Of a stretch of 64,000 bases of DNA, positions 25,489 through 60,399 are shown one piece after another; the stretch's first letter is position 1, and every line of letters starts with the position of its first letter. The position numbers and the translations under genes are program-made. The stretch lies in NCBI RefSeq assembly GCF_902635505.1, contig NC_045427.1:57934539-57998538 (forward strand), read 5' to 3'. The stretch comes from Sarcophilus harrisii (taxonomy: Eukaryota > Chordata > Mammalia > Dasyuromorphia > Dasyuridae). The notes under the pieces are model-generated. The model saw only the letters and a program-made list of their open reading frames with translations. It had not been told where the DNA came from and made no database searches.

Positions 25489-25768
25489 GTCCTTGTTAAG
25501 ATTTTAGTGTAAGCACTGGCACCTCACTGAGAATCTGCAAATCATGCAAATCAGGGCTTGGTGCCTGGTCACGTGGACTGTCTAGACAGGAGAACCGGTT
25601 AATAATAATTCGGATTACACTTAAAGGAGCATCCTGTCTACATCCGGTCCTGCAACTCCCAAGGGCCAGTTGTTAAAACATTCACCAGCACACCCCAGGT
25701 TAGGAGGATCCTTCCAGGTTATCTAGTGCAATCCACTCATTTTACAGAAGGGAAGGTTGAGGTCCAGG

Positions 25769-26290
25769 TGTTGAGTGCTGGATAAAAAAATTAAAGCCAC
25801 CCCTTCCTTGCCATTAGGACTGGAAACTGAGTTTTAAAAAAGAGCACAGAAAAACCTTGAAGCTTTGACCATCTTTACATACCATTGTGTCACAAACTCC
25901 AAGTGCATTATCCCAATCCTTGCTAGGATAATTCCCCCTCCTTTTGAGTATTGCCCTACCCCTCACTGTCTCCTGCCCTGGACCTTCTTATCTTGATCCC
26001 TATCCTGTCAGGATTAATTTATGATCAGTTCCTGGAATTATGGCTTGTCACTCCTCCCAATGTCTTTGCCCCATTATCTGCCTTTGTTTCCTCTACAAGA
26101 TACTTGTATCTTGCTCAGGTTATGTATTGTTGGCAAACCTTGGTTAGCTAAAACCCTATCTAAGTTTCCTGCCTCGGCTTACCTGCACTGAAAGCTTTGG
26201 ACAAGAGTCCTATCCAGTCAGCTAGCTTAAACTCTCCACGTTAAAGATTAAAAACCAATCTCTGCTTGCATCAGTTTCTCTGATATTACA
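25769..26290 (+). mobile_element. Solo LTR fossil, gammaretroviral (ERV1) type
   Basis: A 522-base block begins TGTTGAG and ends TTACA, flanked by the exact 4-base duplication CAGG (25765-25768 and 26291-26294), the length typical of ERV1 integration. It is related to 51681-52362: 'ACATACCATTGTGTCACAA' here matches 'ACATACCATTATGTCACAA' there. No internal retroviral sequence adjoins it, so it is a solo LTR. Confidence 0.8.
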
Positions 26291-26292
26291 CA

Positions 26293-26540
26293 GGGGGATG
26301 TCGGGAAATGGCACTGGGTACGCAGAGGGATGTCGGGAAATGGCACTGGGAACGCAGGGGGATGTCGGGAAATGGCACTGGGTACACAGGGGGATGTCGG
26401 GAAATGGCACTGGGTACACAGGGGGATGTCGGGAAATGGCACTGGGAACGCAGGGGGATGTCGGGAAATGGCACTGGGAACGCAGGGGGATGTCGGGAAA
26501 TGGCACTGGGAACGCAGGGGGATGTCGGGAAATGGCACAG
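26293..26540. repeat. Minisatellite, 32-bp unit, about eight copies
   Basis: Repeats of GGGATGTCGGGAAATGGCAC plus a 12-base variable half (GGGTACGCAGAG, GGGAACGCAGGG, GGGTACACAGGG). The GATGTCGGG motif recurs every 32 bases exactly: A of ATG at 26298, 26330, 26362, 26394, 26426, 26458, 26490 and 26522. Variation is confined to three unit types, indicating recent homogenisation. It yields repetitive frames on both strands that are not genes. Confidence 0.97.
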
Positions 26541-26799
26541 GGGTCTGACGAGAACCCCGTCTTCCCCTCTAAAGAAAGCCTAGTGAATCAAGGAACAGGG
26601 TTAGCCCACGAAAATACTTTTGTTGTCTCTGCGCCGTTGTCCCACCCTCCCGGAAATGCATCTTGCTTCTGGGCCCCCAAAGCTTTATCCCGGAAGTGAG
26701 CCTTGTTTGCAGGGCCACCCAATCCACAGCTCACCAGACGAGTACTTTCACACAGCTGGAAGGTCCAGCAACTGCTGGGGAGTTTGATGGGGAGAGAAT

Positions 26800-27880
26800 G
26801 GGCTTCAGTTTGTGTGTTGGGACATGGATGGGGCGGGGCTTGGGTGAGGGGGTGGGGCGCCAGGGTAAATAATTGCTTATTGGGCGGAGCCTAGGGGGCG
26901 GGTGTTAGTCTGTTAGAGATGGGAAGTTGAGGGGGGCCGACTGTCATTCTTAGGAATTGAGCAGAGTCTGGGCGGGGCGTGGCCTTGGTGGAAGTTGGAT
27001 ATTGGGCAGGGCCTTGATGAGGGGACAAGGCACTGGCCCTCATTCTGTGGAATTGTGTGGAATCTAGAAGGCAGGGGTGGGGCTTGAGCATGCTCATTCT
27101 GGCGGAATTGGGCGGGGCTGGCAGCGGGGGGAGTGGCTCTAGAGCGCCCCCTGCTGGGCCTGGCACGACCAGGTTTTCCTTCCCTCCCCCGGCAGCCATG
27201 ATCCAGTGCGTCAATGACCCAGAGCACGTGCTCACTTCAGAGGAACGTTGAACGTGGTGGGGAAACAAGTCTCGGTGAAAGTGAGAAAAGGCTAACGTGT
27301 GGGAGGGGGTGGGGCTTGGCCTGCGGTCACTTTTGTGGTTTCTGCCCCCGTAGAAATGAGCCTGTTCAGACGCCCTTTCTTAGTCCTTAACTGCGCGAGC
27401 TTTCGTGAGAGCCTGTGTGTGCAATCGCCGTTCTAAGGGCAAGCGATGTAGAGCGTGCGCGATGTAGAGCGTGCGCGTGTGAGTGTGCGTGTGAGTGCGT
27501 GTGACGTGTGCGGGCACGTGCCTGCAGGACGCGCCTCCCCCCTTTGCGGTGCCCTCGCGGTGCCCTCGTGCTCCCCGCTGCACAGGGGAGGAGGGGCCGC
27601 GCTTCTCCAGGGAGGCAGGTGCCCAAGCGCTCCCAGCTCGGACCGGAACTCGCTCCTTTCCGGGCCCCTGGAGACCCACCCCCGACAGGAAACCTTGCCC
27701 AACCCCTCTAGAGTGCGGTCCCTTCCCTCTGATCAGGATTTCTTCCGCGTGTGGACTGTCTCGCTGAGATTTCTCTGCATGGGGTCTCTCCCCTTAGAGT
27801 GTAATCTCATGGACGTTAGGGACTTTTGTCTCTTGTATCCTCAACACTGAGAACAGCGCCTGGCTATAGTGGGCGTTTAA
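26800..27880. promoter_or_regulatory. CpG-rich, GC-box-rich island
   Basis: Many GGGCGG-type Sp1 boxes in plus orientation (for example near 26829, 26883, 26896, 26971 and 27110), then a CpG-dense stretch at 27370-27740 including GCGCGTGTGAGTGTGCGTG. This is the only clear island in the window. It has the composition of a housekeeping promoter but no first exon that I can define. The 26940-27120 part contains three degenerate repeats of TCATTCT..GGAATTG. The adjacent CIAO2B-like exon suggests it descends from the CIAO2B/CES2 promoter region. Confidence 0.7.
27196..27280 (+). pseudogene. CIAO2B: CIAO2B (FAM96B)-like internal exon, decayed
   Basis: An 85-base block has a good acceptor (CCCTCCCCCGGCAG) and a good donor (AAA followed by GTGAGA). 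It translates as MIQCVNDPEHVLTSEE and, after a 2-base shift, LNVVGKQVSVK. Human CIAO2B reads [26 protein letters not shown] at residues about 50-75. CIAO2B is part of the cytosolic iron-sulfur targeting complex and sits next to CES2 in human. The 2-base insertion, one extra codon and non-conservative changes (R to Q, P to V) argue for a decayed copy. I could not find the preceding exon or any convincing following exon, so it is a partial relic. Confidence 0.72.
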
Positions 27881-27895
27881 CAAAAGTTTATCATA
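27745..27895 (+). mobile_element. L2 LINE 3' end fragment
   Basis: Blocks resembling the L2 3' end: 'GAGTGTAATCTCATGGACG', 'AACAGCGCCTGGCTATAGT' and 'GGGCGTTTAACAAAAGTTTA'. Confidence 0.5.
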
Positions 27896-28264
27896 CGGGA
27901 TTGCTCCCGCATCTTGGATGGAGCTGCAGCTTCTAAGGTCGTTTTCTTTTGCAGACTAGAAGAATTCTTTCCCTCACTATAGAGAAATGCTACATAGAGG
28001 ATGGTTTTTCCTTTTCTTTTTCTTTTTTTTTTTTTACATTCTGAACTCAATGCCAAATAAAACGGGTAATTCCACACTCGTAGTAGAACAGAAAAAGAGG
28101 ATCTGTGTTTAAAGATGTACACGAAGCGACAGGTCCCTGTCACGTAGAACATAAGTTGAACCTGCAGCTTTCCAAACTGCCCTGCTCGTCTGTGCTGCTT
28201 CCTGGGCTGCCTCTGGTCTCTTCTCTGTTGTTTAAAAAATGTTGCTTTCATGGCTCTTTTCGAG

Positions 28265-28475
28265 ACAGCCACGTGGCATCTTAGATAGAGTACTGTCTTG
28301 GAGTCAGGACTGCCCAAGTCCTCGTCTGGACTCAGACTTTACTTCTGCCTACCTCAGTTTCCTCTTCTATAAAATAAATATAATAGCACCTGCCTCCCAA
28401 GTTTGTGGCAAGGATTAAATGAGGTAATATCTGCAAGCTTTGCACACCTTACCACACTATGTACATTCCATTATT
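28265..28475 (+). mobile_element. MIR/CORE-SINE
   Basis: 'TAGATAGAGTACTGTCTTGG' head-like stretch, 'CTACCTCAGTTTCCTCTTC' core, and 'GGATTAAATGAGGTAATAT' tail. Confidence 0.65.
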
Positions 28476-28719
28476 TGGGGGGGGGGGCAACTCTATCTCT
28501 TCCAGTTAGGCCTTTCCATCTCCCTCTTAGAAAAAAAGATAAACATAGCCATTATAATAAATATGTATAATCAAACAAAACAAATCGCCACATTGTGTTA
28601 AAAAAAAAGTGTCTCATTCTACATCAAAAGTCTATCGCTTCTCTCAAGAAGTAGCTTACCAACACCATCTTTAGTCTTCTAGAATCAAGGTCATAAGTTC
28701 TTGCATTGATCAGAGAGCT

Positions 28720-29780
28720 TTCAAAGATATTTTTTCTTTATAATCTTAATGTATGAATTGTTCTGATTCTGCTCACTTCGCTTTTCTTCAGTTCATTTAT
28801 TTTTCCAGGTGTCTCTAAAGCAATCCATTTCACCAATTTCTACAGCGCTTGCATAGCCATTATATTTCCTATACTCTAATTTGTCTAATTTGTCTAGCCA
28901 TTCCCTAGTAGATGAGTATGCCGTTAGATTCTAGTTCTTTCCCACTACAAAAAAAATAGCAATACTAGTTAGTATAAATAAATCTGTACATGTGGATTTT
29001 TCCTGTGATGTTGATAGTAACCAAGCAGTACAGCTGGGTCAAGTCAACAAAGCATTTATTAATCTACTGCTATGAGCTAGACACTGTGCTACACACTGGG
29101 TTAAAAAGTATGCACAGCTTATTGATGTTTCCTAATTTCTTTCAAGATAGTCAGACCAATTCATAGCTCTACCAATACTGTATTAATATTTTATTATCAT
29201 GGTGCCTCCTCCCAAACAATTGTCCTTTTTCTATTTTGTTTGCTTTGCCAATCTGATAGTATGAGGTAAAACTTTGAGTGTCTTTTCATATGTTTGTTGT
29301 TAGATTGAATTTCTTCCTTTGAAAACATACCTTTTGACCACCTATTATATGGTGAATGGCTCTTTTAAATTTCAACCAATTCATCCTATATCTTAGATCT
29401 CAGATTTATATCAGAGAAACTTGATTCAAAGAATTTTTCTAATAACATTTTCTTCCTCATTTTTGACTGAATCACTTCTGTTTCCACCAAACCCTTTTAA
29501 ATTTTATGTAATCAAAATTGTCCACTTTATTTTCTGTGGGCTTTTTTAATCATGGACTCTTCCCCTATCCATAGGGCCATGCTTTCTTCTTTATTCCTCT
29601 AATTTAATTATGATATTGCTCTTTATGCCTAAATCACATATCCATTTGGAGTTTATCATATTATAGGATGTGAGATGTTTTTTATACCTAACTTCTACCA
29701 AAATGCTTTTCGGTTTTCCCAGAAGATTCTGTCAAGTAATAAGACATTACCTTAATAATTGAGTCTTTAGACTTATCAAA
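28720..29780 (-). mobile_element. Old L1 3' fragment
   Basis: Minus-strand L1 3' UTR and ORF2-end blocks: 'TCTGATTCTGCTCACTTCG', 'TAGCCATTCCCTAGTAGATGA', 'TTGTCCTTTTTCTATTTTG', and 'TTTGGAGTTTATCATATTAT' near 29650. A short SINE/L2-like piece ('AAAGCATTTATTAATCTAC') interrupts it near 29050. Confidence 0.65.
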
Positions 29781-30130
29781 AACTTTGCTACAGGGTTTTT
29801 GCTCACTGAATTACATCCCAAACCACTTAGACTTATCAACCTCTCTATGGTTCACTTGCCTTGTATGACACAGTTTTGAAGTGTCAAACATAGCATTTGA
29901 ATCTACAACTTTCTGATTGCAAATTCAGTATCTAATCCACAAAATCAGACTACATCCCTTCTATCTTATTATAATCAAATTCTATCTGTATATCAGTTAA
30001 ATACTTCTAAGGTAGTAATAATGAACCAGAAGTAAAATGTCTGACCCAAAGAACAACAAATTTAATAGATACTGTGGAATTATTCAAACGAAATGATTAA
30101 AGATTACCCAGGATTAAGAATGGTTCATGC

Positions 30131-53924
<23,794 letters not shown>

Positions 53925-53939
53925 CTTTCTCTCTGCACA

Positions 53940-53990
53940 GCCTTCTGGTTATGCCTGATCAGATACAAGACCCGAGTTTTAATATGAGCT
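53940..53990 (-). promoter_or_regulatory. Possible core promoter of the CES2-like gene
   Basis: A TATTAAAA box on the minus strand (53977-53984) lies about 55 bases upstream of the ATG, at a distance that would allow a short 5' UTR. There is no CpG island, unlike the human CES2 promoter. This is inferred from sequence only. Confidence 0.35.
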
Positions 53991-54234
53991 CAACTGGGTC
54001 AAAGGGCAACTAGAAGCTCAGGGCTTTAGAATCGATTTCCTTGTTAACATTTGCTCTAGGGCTGCTTAAAATGAGAAATTAGTTTATAATCCTAAAAAAG
54101 CAGATGGGCAAATTCAACCCTCCAGCAGAAATATACTAATACAAATACAAATAATTTTCTAAGGAACTCTCTGTTCTTTTCCATCTTCCTAACACTGCAA
54201 ACTTTTGACTTCAAGACTAGCCCTTCACTGGACA

Positions 54235-54465
54235 CAGTGTACCAGGAAGATAGTAATAATTAGTAGTTGTAGTAGTAGCCATTATGTAGCAGAAAGGAAC
54301 ATACAATATCTAATTAGATCATCACAACAGCCCTGTAAAATAGGCACTGTTATTATTCTCACTTTACAGATGAGGAATATAATGCTGAGGAACTTTAAGT
54401 GACTTTCCCACAATCCCACAGATTATCAGTGTCAAGCCAATTTAGAACTCAGGTCTTCCTCATTC
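54235..54465 (+). mobile_element. MIR SINE
   Basis: 'AATTAGATCATCACAACAGC', 'AGGCACTGTTATTATTCTCA', 'CTTTACAGATGAGGAATATA' and 'AGAACTCAGGTCTTCCT' are in canonical MIR order, upstream of the CES first exon. Confidence 0.9.
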
Positions 54466-54469
54466 CATA

Positions 54470-55475
54470 TATAACAATACCCATGCTTCGAATTATTCCT
54501 CTGTCCTCAGCAACTTTTCCTTCTTTAAAGTTCTCTTTCTTCAAAGATTCATCCAGATCCAAGTGGTTTCTGGCTACAAAATCCCAGATCTCTGTGGTTT
54601 CTCTAGCAGGTGTAATACCTGACTCATTGGCTCTCACTCCTCCTTAATTCCTGCCCTAACCTTGGAGGAATTCAAACACATTTTTTAAAATCTTCAAAGG
54701 ATCATTAGAAATGATAAAGGCATTTTTCAAAATTGGTATTATTCTGAATATAATGTGGGGTGGGGTGGGAGTGTTTTAACCATGTTTAACATGAATGCAT
54801 CATTATTCCCCTTTCACCACAAAGTCAATACTGTATTAACATTTTGTCATTCTCTCCCATACTATCCTATTAACAAATACAGATTTGGTTTCAATGTGCA
54901 GACTAACTTGCAGCAGCTCTTCCTCCATTCTAAGAGCCACAAATACTACAGGATCCATCAATACTAAGGTGCTGATTTTAGAACCACATATAGTAGGGCT
55001 TTGAATATCTTGAAAGGGAGGAAGGAAGAAAGAAAGGAAAGAAGGAAGGAGATAAGAATTGAGGAAGGAATGAAAGAGGGAGTTATTTAATTGTGATTCT
55101 TAAAGTTTAAAGTTAAAAAAAAAGGTGATTTAAAGACAAGGGACAAGAAAGATAGATTAGTAAAAGCAATTAATATTTTTAATGGAACATCTAGTTAAAA
55201 GGATTATTGGTTTGGGAGCATGTTGGAGAAGGAGACAATACGTTGGAATCAGGAGGAGAGAGAGAGATTGAGACAGGGAAAGAGATAGCATGAGAAAAAA
55301 GAAGTAAGAGAGAGGACAACGGCTTGTTGGAAATAAGGGACATAAAGGTGCAAACTCTTAGTAAAACTTGCCATTTGCTAGGGGAAAGGAGACACCCCAT
55401 GAGATTGGGACATGCTTTTGGCTGGTAGACTGAATCCTAGAGGCTTGGCATCCTAAAAAGTTTAGCTGTGAAAAG
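54470..55475. other. Unassigned DNA upstream of the CES gene, with a (GGAA)n tract
   Basis: A GGAAGGAAGAAAGAAAGGAA tract lies at 55015-55070. No exon or repeat family otherwise recognised. Confidence 0.45.
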
Positions 55476-55479
55476 GTGG

Positions 55480-57240
55480 GGTCGGGATGTGTGGTGGAGT
55501 TGGGAGAAAGGCCAAGTAGAATAGGGAAAGGGCTGCCACATGGAGTAAAGGAAGGGATAAGAGGACTTTGTCAGGTCAGATTGTCAGTTGACAACCTGAT
55601 TTCCCCTTCCCACTAAGTGAGGCTGCTTTTTAACAAACTGCAGCTCTTTGGAGCTCCCCTCCTCCTTGCTGGTTGAAACATTGATTGCTTATATTGTTTA
55701 AAGGAACAGTATAGATTTATATAGTGTTAATAACTGAATGTTTTATTTTTATTTCTCAAGTCTATAGCTACTCTAAGAGGTTTGTTGGAACCATGAGTTT
55801 TCTGAAAGCGATTTATTTCTACTAAGGTCTCCCCATCTGTTATCAGCAAATTATTTACTGTTTATCTAAGTGCACAATGGTTTCCTTGTTTAAGGGATTT
55901 AATAACAAAAACCTAGAGCAGAATTTTAATCTGATTTGATAAGGTGATAGGGCTATTTCCAAAAAGTTATAAAGACTCCTCAGTTGGAGGAATTTGACTT
56001 AACATTTTTTAAGATTGAAGAAATTATTAATTCCAATAAGGTTCTTTTATGTGAAATTAGGATTTTCTATATTCTGTATGAATTTTAATTGATTGTATTG
56101 ATTCATTTTAAAGTTGTATCCATCATTTAAAGGGACTCTGAGAATAATAGTTTTTGCCTTTGTCCCTTTGAACATGTTTCTATTATGGACAATATGCAGC
56201 TTAGAGTTTTTCTATATTATTTGACATTTCAAAAGCAAAATGATTTGTGTAACGGTGAACTTAACCATTTACTTAGTTATGAAAAATAAGCTATGAATCT
56301 TTTACTGTGATATTTGAACTAGATTCATCTGAAGTTTTGATTAATGAGAAATGCTATTGGAAATAAAATCTCTTGGAACTGCAGCTGATATTTATTTCGA
56401 GTTTTAAATTCAGGCATAATTGTCTGATTGTCAAGCCAGTGATCCATCATCTGAAAGGAATATGCCACAAGCTACTCAGAAAAAATTGTTACAGGTGAAA
56501 GTAAGTATCTGGGAATGAAATAGAAGGACAATCTTGGCCTTTGCTGAAGGCAGGATCCTTCTGATTCAATTTCCCAGTGTTGTTCTTTTGGATAAGAACT
56601 TTTCTGATTATTCCTGAATCTGGCATAAGGTGGAATTGTTAAAACTAGACAGTTACCTGAAGTAAAACTAAGTTAAGGATGTTTTATCCTGTATGTGTTC
56701 CCAGGTCAAGACCTAAAGAACTAGTTTTGATCTTATTTAAATAATGTCCCTGATTTTTCCCCTTATAATAAATTTCTGTAATCAAAACAAATGGCCAGTG
56801 GAAGACATTGTATGTTGATGGAAGGTGGGGCTAGGTCCTAAGTGGTCTATGGAATCCTATCCTAGACCCATTTCTTACTTATCAAAGATCTATACTGACT
56901 TCATGTGTGTTTTTCATGTTTTGTATGGAGGCTATATGAAAAAGAAAGGGGATTTTTGAAAGCCAAACAATTCCTCATTAAGTATTTAGGGAAAACAATT
57001 ACTGCTAGCTATATATGGACCTAGAGAGGTTTCTGTTGTTTCCTAAAGGAAGGGACTTCACTTCAGGTGAAGAGAAACAGGCTTACAAATCAGCTGTCTT
57101 TTTGCTCCTGAACATGGCATCTTTAATTCCCCAAGTCCTGACTCCTGCATTCCCTCATATAGTTCCCAGGCAAGTAAATTCTAAAAGGACTGTCAAAAAG
57201 CCTGTCTATGTTCCCACTTAGAGACTTCAAACTGCTTTCA
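55480..57240 (+). repeat. Family A copy 2
   Basis: 'GTTAATAACTGAATGTTTTA' near 55724 aligns with 'GTTAACAACTGAATATGGTT' (60853) and 'GTTAATAACTGAATATTTAT' (10681). The right half (56650-57100) aligns instead with 20680-21140. Copies therefore share blocks but differ in extent. Confidence 0.7.
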
Positions 57241-57249
57241 GTTTTGTTA

Positions 57250-58000
57250 ACACTATACTAGTTGGGTAAAAGCCTTTCCTTGTAAGATTCTAGGGTTTTT
57301 GCTGGGAGAAATCATACTTACTGAAAGACACAATGTTCCACCCATTGCACTTATTTGAGGGAACAAAAGCAAGAATTTTGGGAAAATATTCTTTGGCATT
57401 TATCCTAGGAGAAGCTGTTTGGATGAGAGGCATTTATGACATCCTCATCTCCTCCCAGCCTTTATCTGGTTATTGTCACTGTCCCTAGTAACCTCTATAT
57501 TAACTATACCTTTGTGTATTAATTCTCTTTTGCTCATATTTAGTCCTATTTTTAATATATTTGTGAGTGTTGCTTCTTCCAGACTTCAGATCATGAAATT
57601 CCAAGCACTTGCTCAACCTGAAATCACCTGAGACCTGATTCTGACATTCAGCAGATTCTGCTGCCACCTACAATTCACTCATCTCCCCTCTTCAGCCTAG
57701 ACCCCATTGGGTAGGGCCATCTATATGCCTCTTGTCAGCCTGAAATAGTTCGAGAACATGAGACCTTCATCCCTTTGTCCCAAATGAATCTTGGTCTGGA
57801 CTGCTTGAGGTGGGAATGGTACAATAATGGCCCTGAGGTCCCCAGGCCTCCACATTGCTGTAGTTCTATGGCTGCCAGATGCTAATCTGTTCTGTGAGGA
57901 CTGGGTTTCCAAGGCAAATAGTGGGAGTTGGTGAAAGCAAGGTCTCTGATTCCTGCTCATTATTTTAAGCAGCAATATCCTGTCACCCACTTGCTTATGT
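57250..58000. other. Unassigned DNA
   Basis: A minus-strand 89-codon frame at 57721-57990 shows no family resemblance. No gene is seen. Confidence 0.45.
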
Positions 58001-58645
58001 GCTTAATCATTAAAGTAGTTTAAGATTTAGCTAATTTCAGGAGTAGCTAAAGTAGTTCCTGAAAGCTTCCACTGACGTGCGGTATTGGTTCTAAATGGTA
58101 GAGGGCAGATCACAGTTAGTACTGAAGAGAAACCAGCCCGAAGGCCTAGGTCACAAAGATGTCCTAGTGGAAGAAATATATATTGGGGTGAGAAATCTCC
58201 AAATGGATGGAAAAGAGGGAAAATTGAATGAGACTGATTGGATGAAGTTTTCTGTTTGAGACTAAGTCACATGATCCCTATTCTCAGAGCAAAGAAGATG
58301 AGGTCTTGAACCCTAGGTTGCAGAGAGTTACATGGTCTTTAAAGGTCAGACCCTGGAAGTGACATGACCTGTAGGAAGCAGACAACATTGGTGACCATTG
58401 GTCAAAGATGGTTCTGTCTTTTTAGTCTACCCAATGAAAAGGCTCAACTCTTTTATTTTTTAAAACCTGAGAAGCTGCAACCTGGTCAGATTCCATGAGC
58501 ACATGGCAAGAGCTGGGATGGCTCCCAGGTATGTGTCTGGGCCTAACTTTGCAAGGACTAAATAAATGCTCTCTCTTTGTATCTGAAGATGTCTCTGATT
58601 AGTTAATTTGGGGAAGGGGATCTAGCACCCATCCGACACAATATT
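58000..58645 (+). mobile_element. Possible LTR fossil
   Basis: A TTTATTTTTTAAAACCTGAG promoter-like segment, an AATAAATGC signal near 58561, and an end resembling CCGACACA at about 58641. No mate copy was found in the window, so this is tentative. Confidence 0.35.
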
Positions 58646-58649
58646 ATTT

Positions 58650-60395
58650 GTTTCAATGACTTTGGGGTAACTGCATGCTTATCATCTCCCATGTTGTTCA
58701 ATATTTCCTCCAGTCTTTTCAGGGATTAAAGAACATTCAACCAATTGAGCTTTAGCTTTTTCTTTTGAAAATCTTGGCCATGACTATGTAGATTCTCCTT
58801 TCTGTAATCAATATAAATAAGACAATTCTTCCTTTTATGATCAAAGTCTTCCTTTACAAAACTGCTTATAATGCTTATATAATTATATATAATTATAATG
58901 ATTAGACTTACTTTGCAGAAGGGAATAAAAATGGGAGAGACCTAGCTTTCTCTCAGAATCTCCCTTCCCTTTTGTCATTGTTGAAAATTGCCTCTAGCTA
59001 GTTCTTCTCTTCAGTCTTTTTCTTCCAAGTGCAAAATCAAATCTCAAGGTCCCTCACTCCAATCTCCTAGTCATTCAGATGGATTCTTTTACTCTTGGGG
59101 GACTCCTAAATAGTAAAGAAAAGTACAGAAAGGGAAAGCTCAAGCAATTTCCTGTCCTAAGTATACTTTGAATTACTTTAATAGTATTTGTCTTACATAA
59201 AAAGATTTTAAGTGAAGCCAGAAAATAAAACTTGTAAGGGTAGCAATTAAGAAGAATTTAGGTAAAGTTTTATTTACATTTCTTACTTCCATATTAAAAT
59301 GGAAAAAGCCTAACTTTTCCCAGTGAACCCAGTAGGAACTAACCTGAGTTTATAGAAATAAAGTTATTAATACAAGTTGTGAAATTGCTAAAAAAAATTT
59401 TTTTAACACTTTCTGGGCTTGTTTGGGGTTTTTTAAACTTGATTATTGAAGTTGTTTGACATTCAGTCTAAGGTACCACTCCACAGACTTTATCTTAAGG
59501 GAAAAGTTTGATCAATGTTAAAATAACCTTTTAAGTGTTGAGGGTGCAGTTTACTACTTCCCATGTTATGATATCTCTGTTCTATCTGGATTTTAAGGAT
59601 GGCTTTCTTTCCTCTCTAACTCAAAAGTGAAACTCACTTGAGGTTGTATAGCACAGGCTCTCTTCTAATACTCCCAGAGCAGCAAAAGCTTTAGAAAAAA
59701 AATCCTTTTGCTTGTGTCCATGTAACTTAGAAAATACTCATTGATAAGTAATGGATTATTTCTGACATTATAGAACTGAGATTTGGTTTGTAACTAAAAA
59801 CTTGTAGAAAATACATATACAACTAGCTAACACTGGTAATTAATTATTGTGCAACTATCTCTTTAGATGTCAAGATAAGTTGTGAATTTTCTGTGATGAA
59901 TCTCTTACTGTTACAATTGTATAAGATAATCATATTAATTTGTGGATACTAAAATTGTGAACTTGTTTATCTGAGCATCATTTAATATTGAAATATTATT
60001 ATTGGAAATTTAAACATATGTTTAAACCAAGTTTACTCTGATCATTTACTTAACACTAGTAAGTTATTATGTTCCTATAAGGTGTTCCATTGCTTTTTAT
60101 CATGCCATTTATAAAATTGTGTGAGCTATTTTAAAAAATTCTGTTGGCCTAAAATTATTTGGTTATTGCCTATGTTCTGAATTTTGGGAATCATGATTCT
60201 TCCTCTTCTCAAAACCTGACTGCTATCCAAACCTTCTGGTAAATATTAACTGACAGGTTAATAGGTTCTTTCTGAGATTACAGTACTGGGATTAATTTAT
60301 CTTTGAGTTATCTGAAATTGAAGATTTTAAAACCTAAAAGTGGTAATTATTGCGTGTAGGATGGAAGGATAGTGAAAACTAGATTTTATTTTCTG
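58650..60395. other. AT-rich unassigned DNA
   Basis: No open frame of note, no splice-bounded exon and no repeat that I can name. Being flanked by a family A copy, it may be part of the same element. Confidence 0.45.
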
Positions 60396-60399
60396 ATCA

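Noticed and set aside
26222-26548. Repetitive open frames on both strands (CHFPTSPCVPSAISRHP-type and MSGNGTG-type)
   Set aside because: They arise from the 32-bp minisatellite being open in several frames; there is no start context or homology.
26891-27268. Minus-strand Pro-rich frames across the CpG island
   Set aside because: GC-rich antisense of the CIAO2B-like exon and GC boxes; composition explains the open frames.
27340-27390. Possible next CIAO2B exon after the acceptor-like GCCCCCGTAG
   Set aside because: The sequence after it does not resemble the CIAO2B continuation (SDPES...) beyond one or two residues.
27380-27850. Several long frames on both strands in the CpG-dense stretch
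   Set aside because: Stop codons are rare in CpG-rich DNA; no homology and all frames overlap each other.
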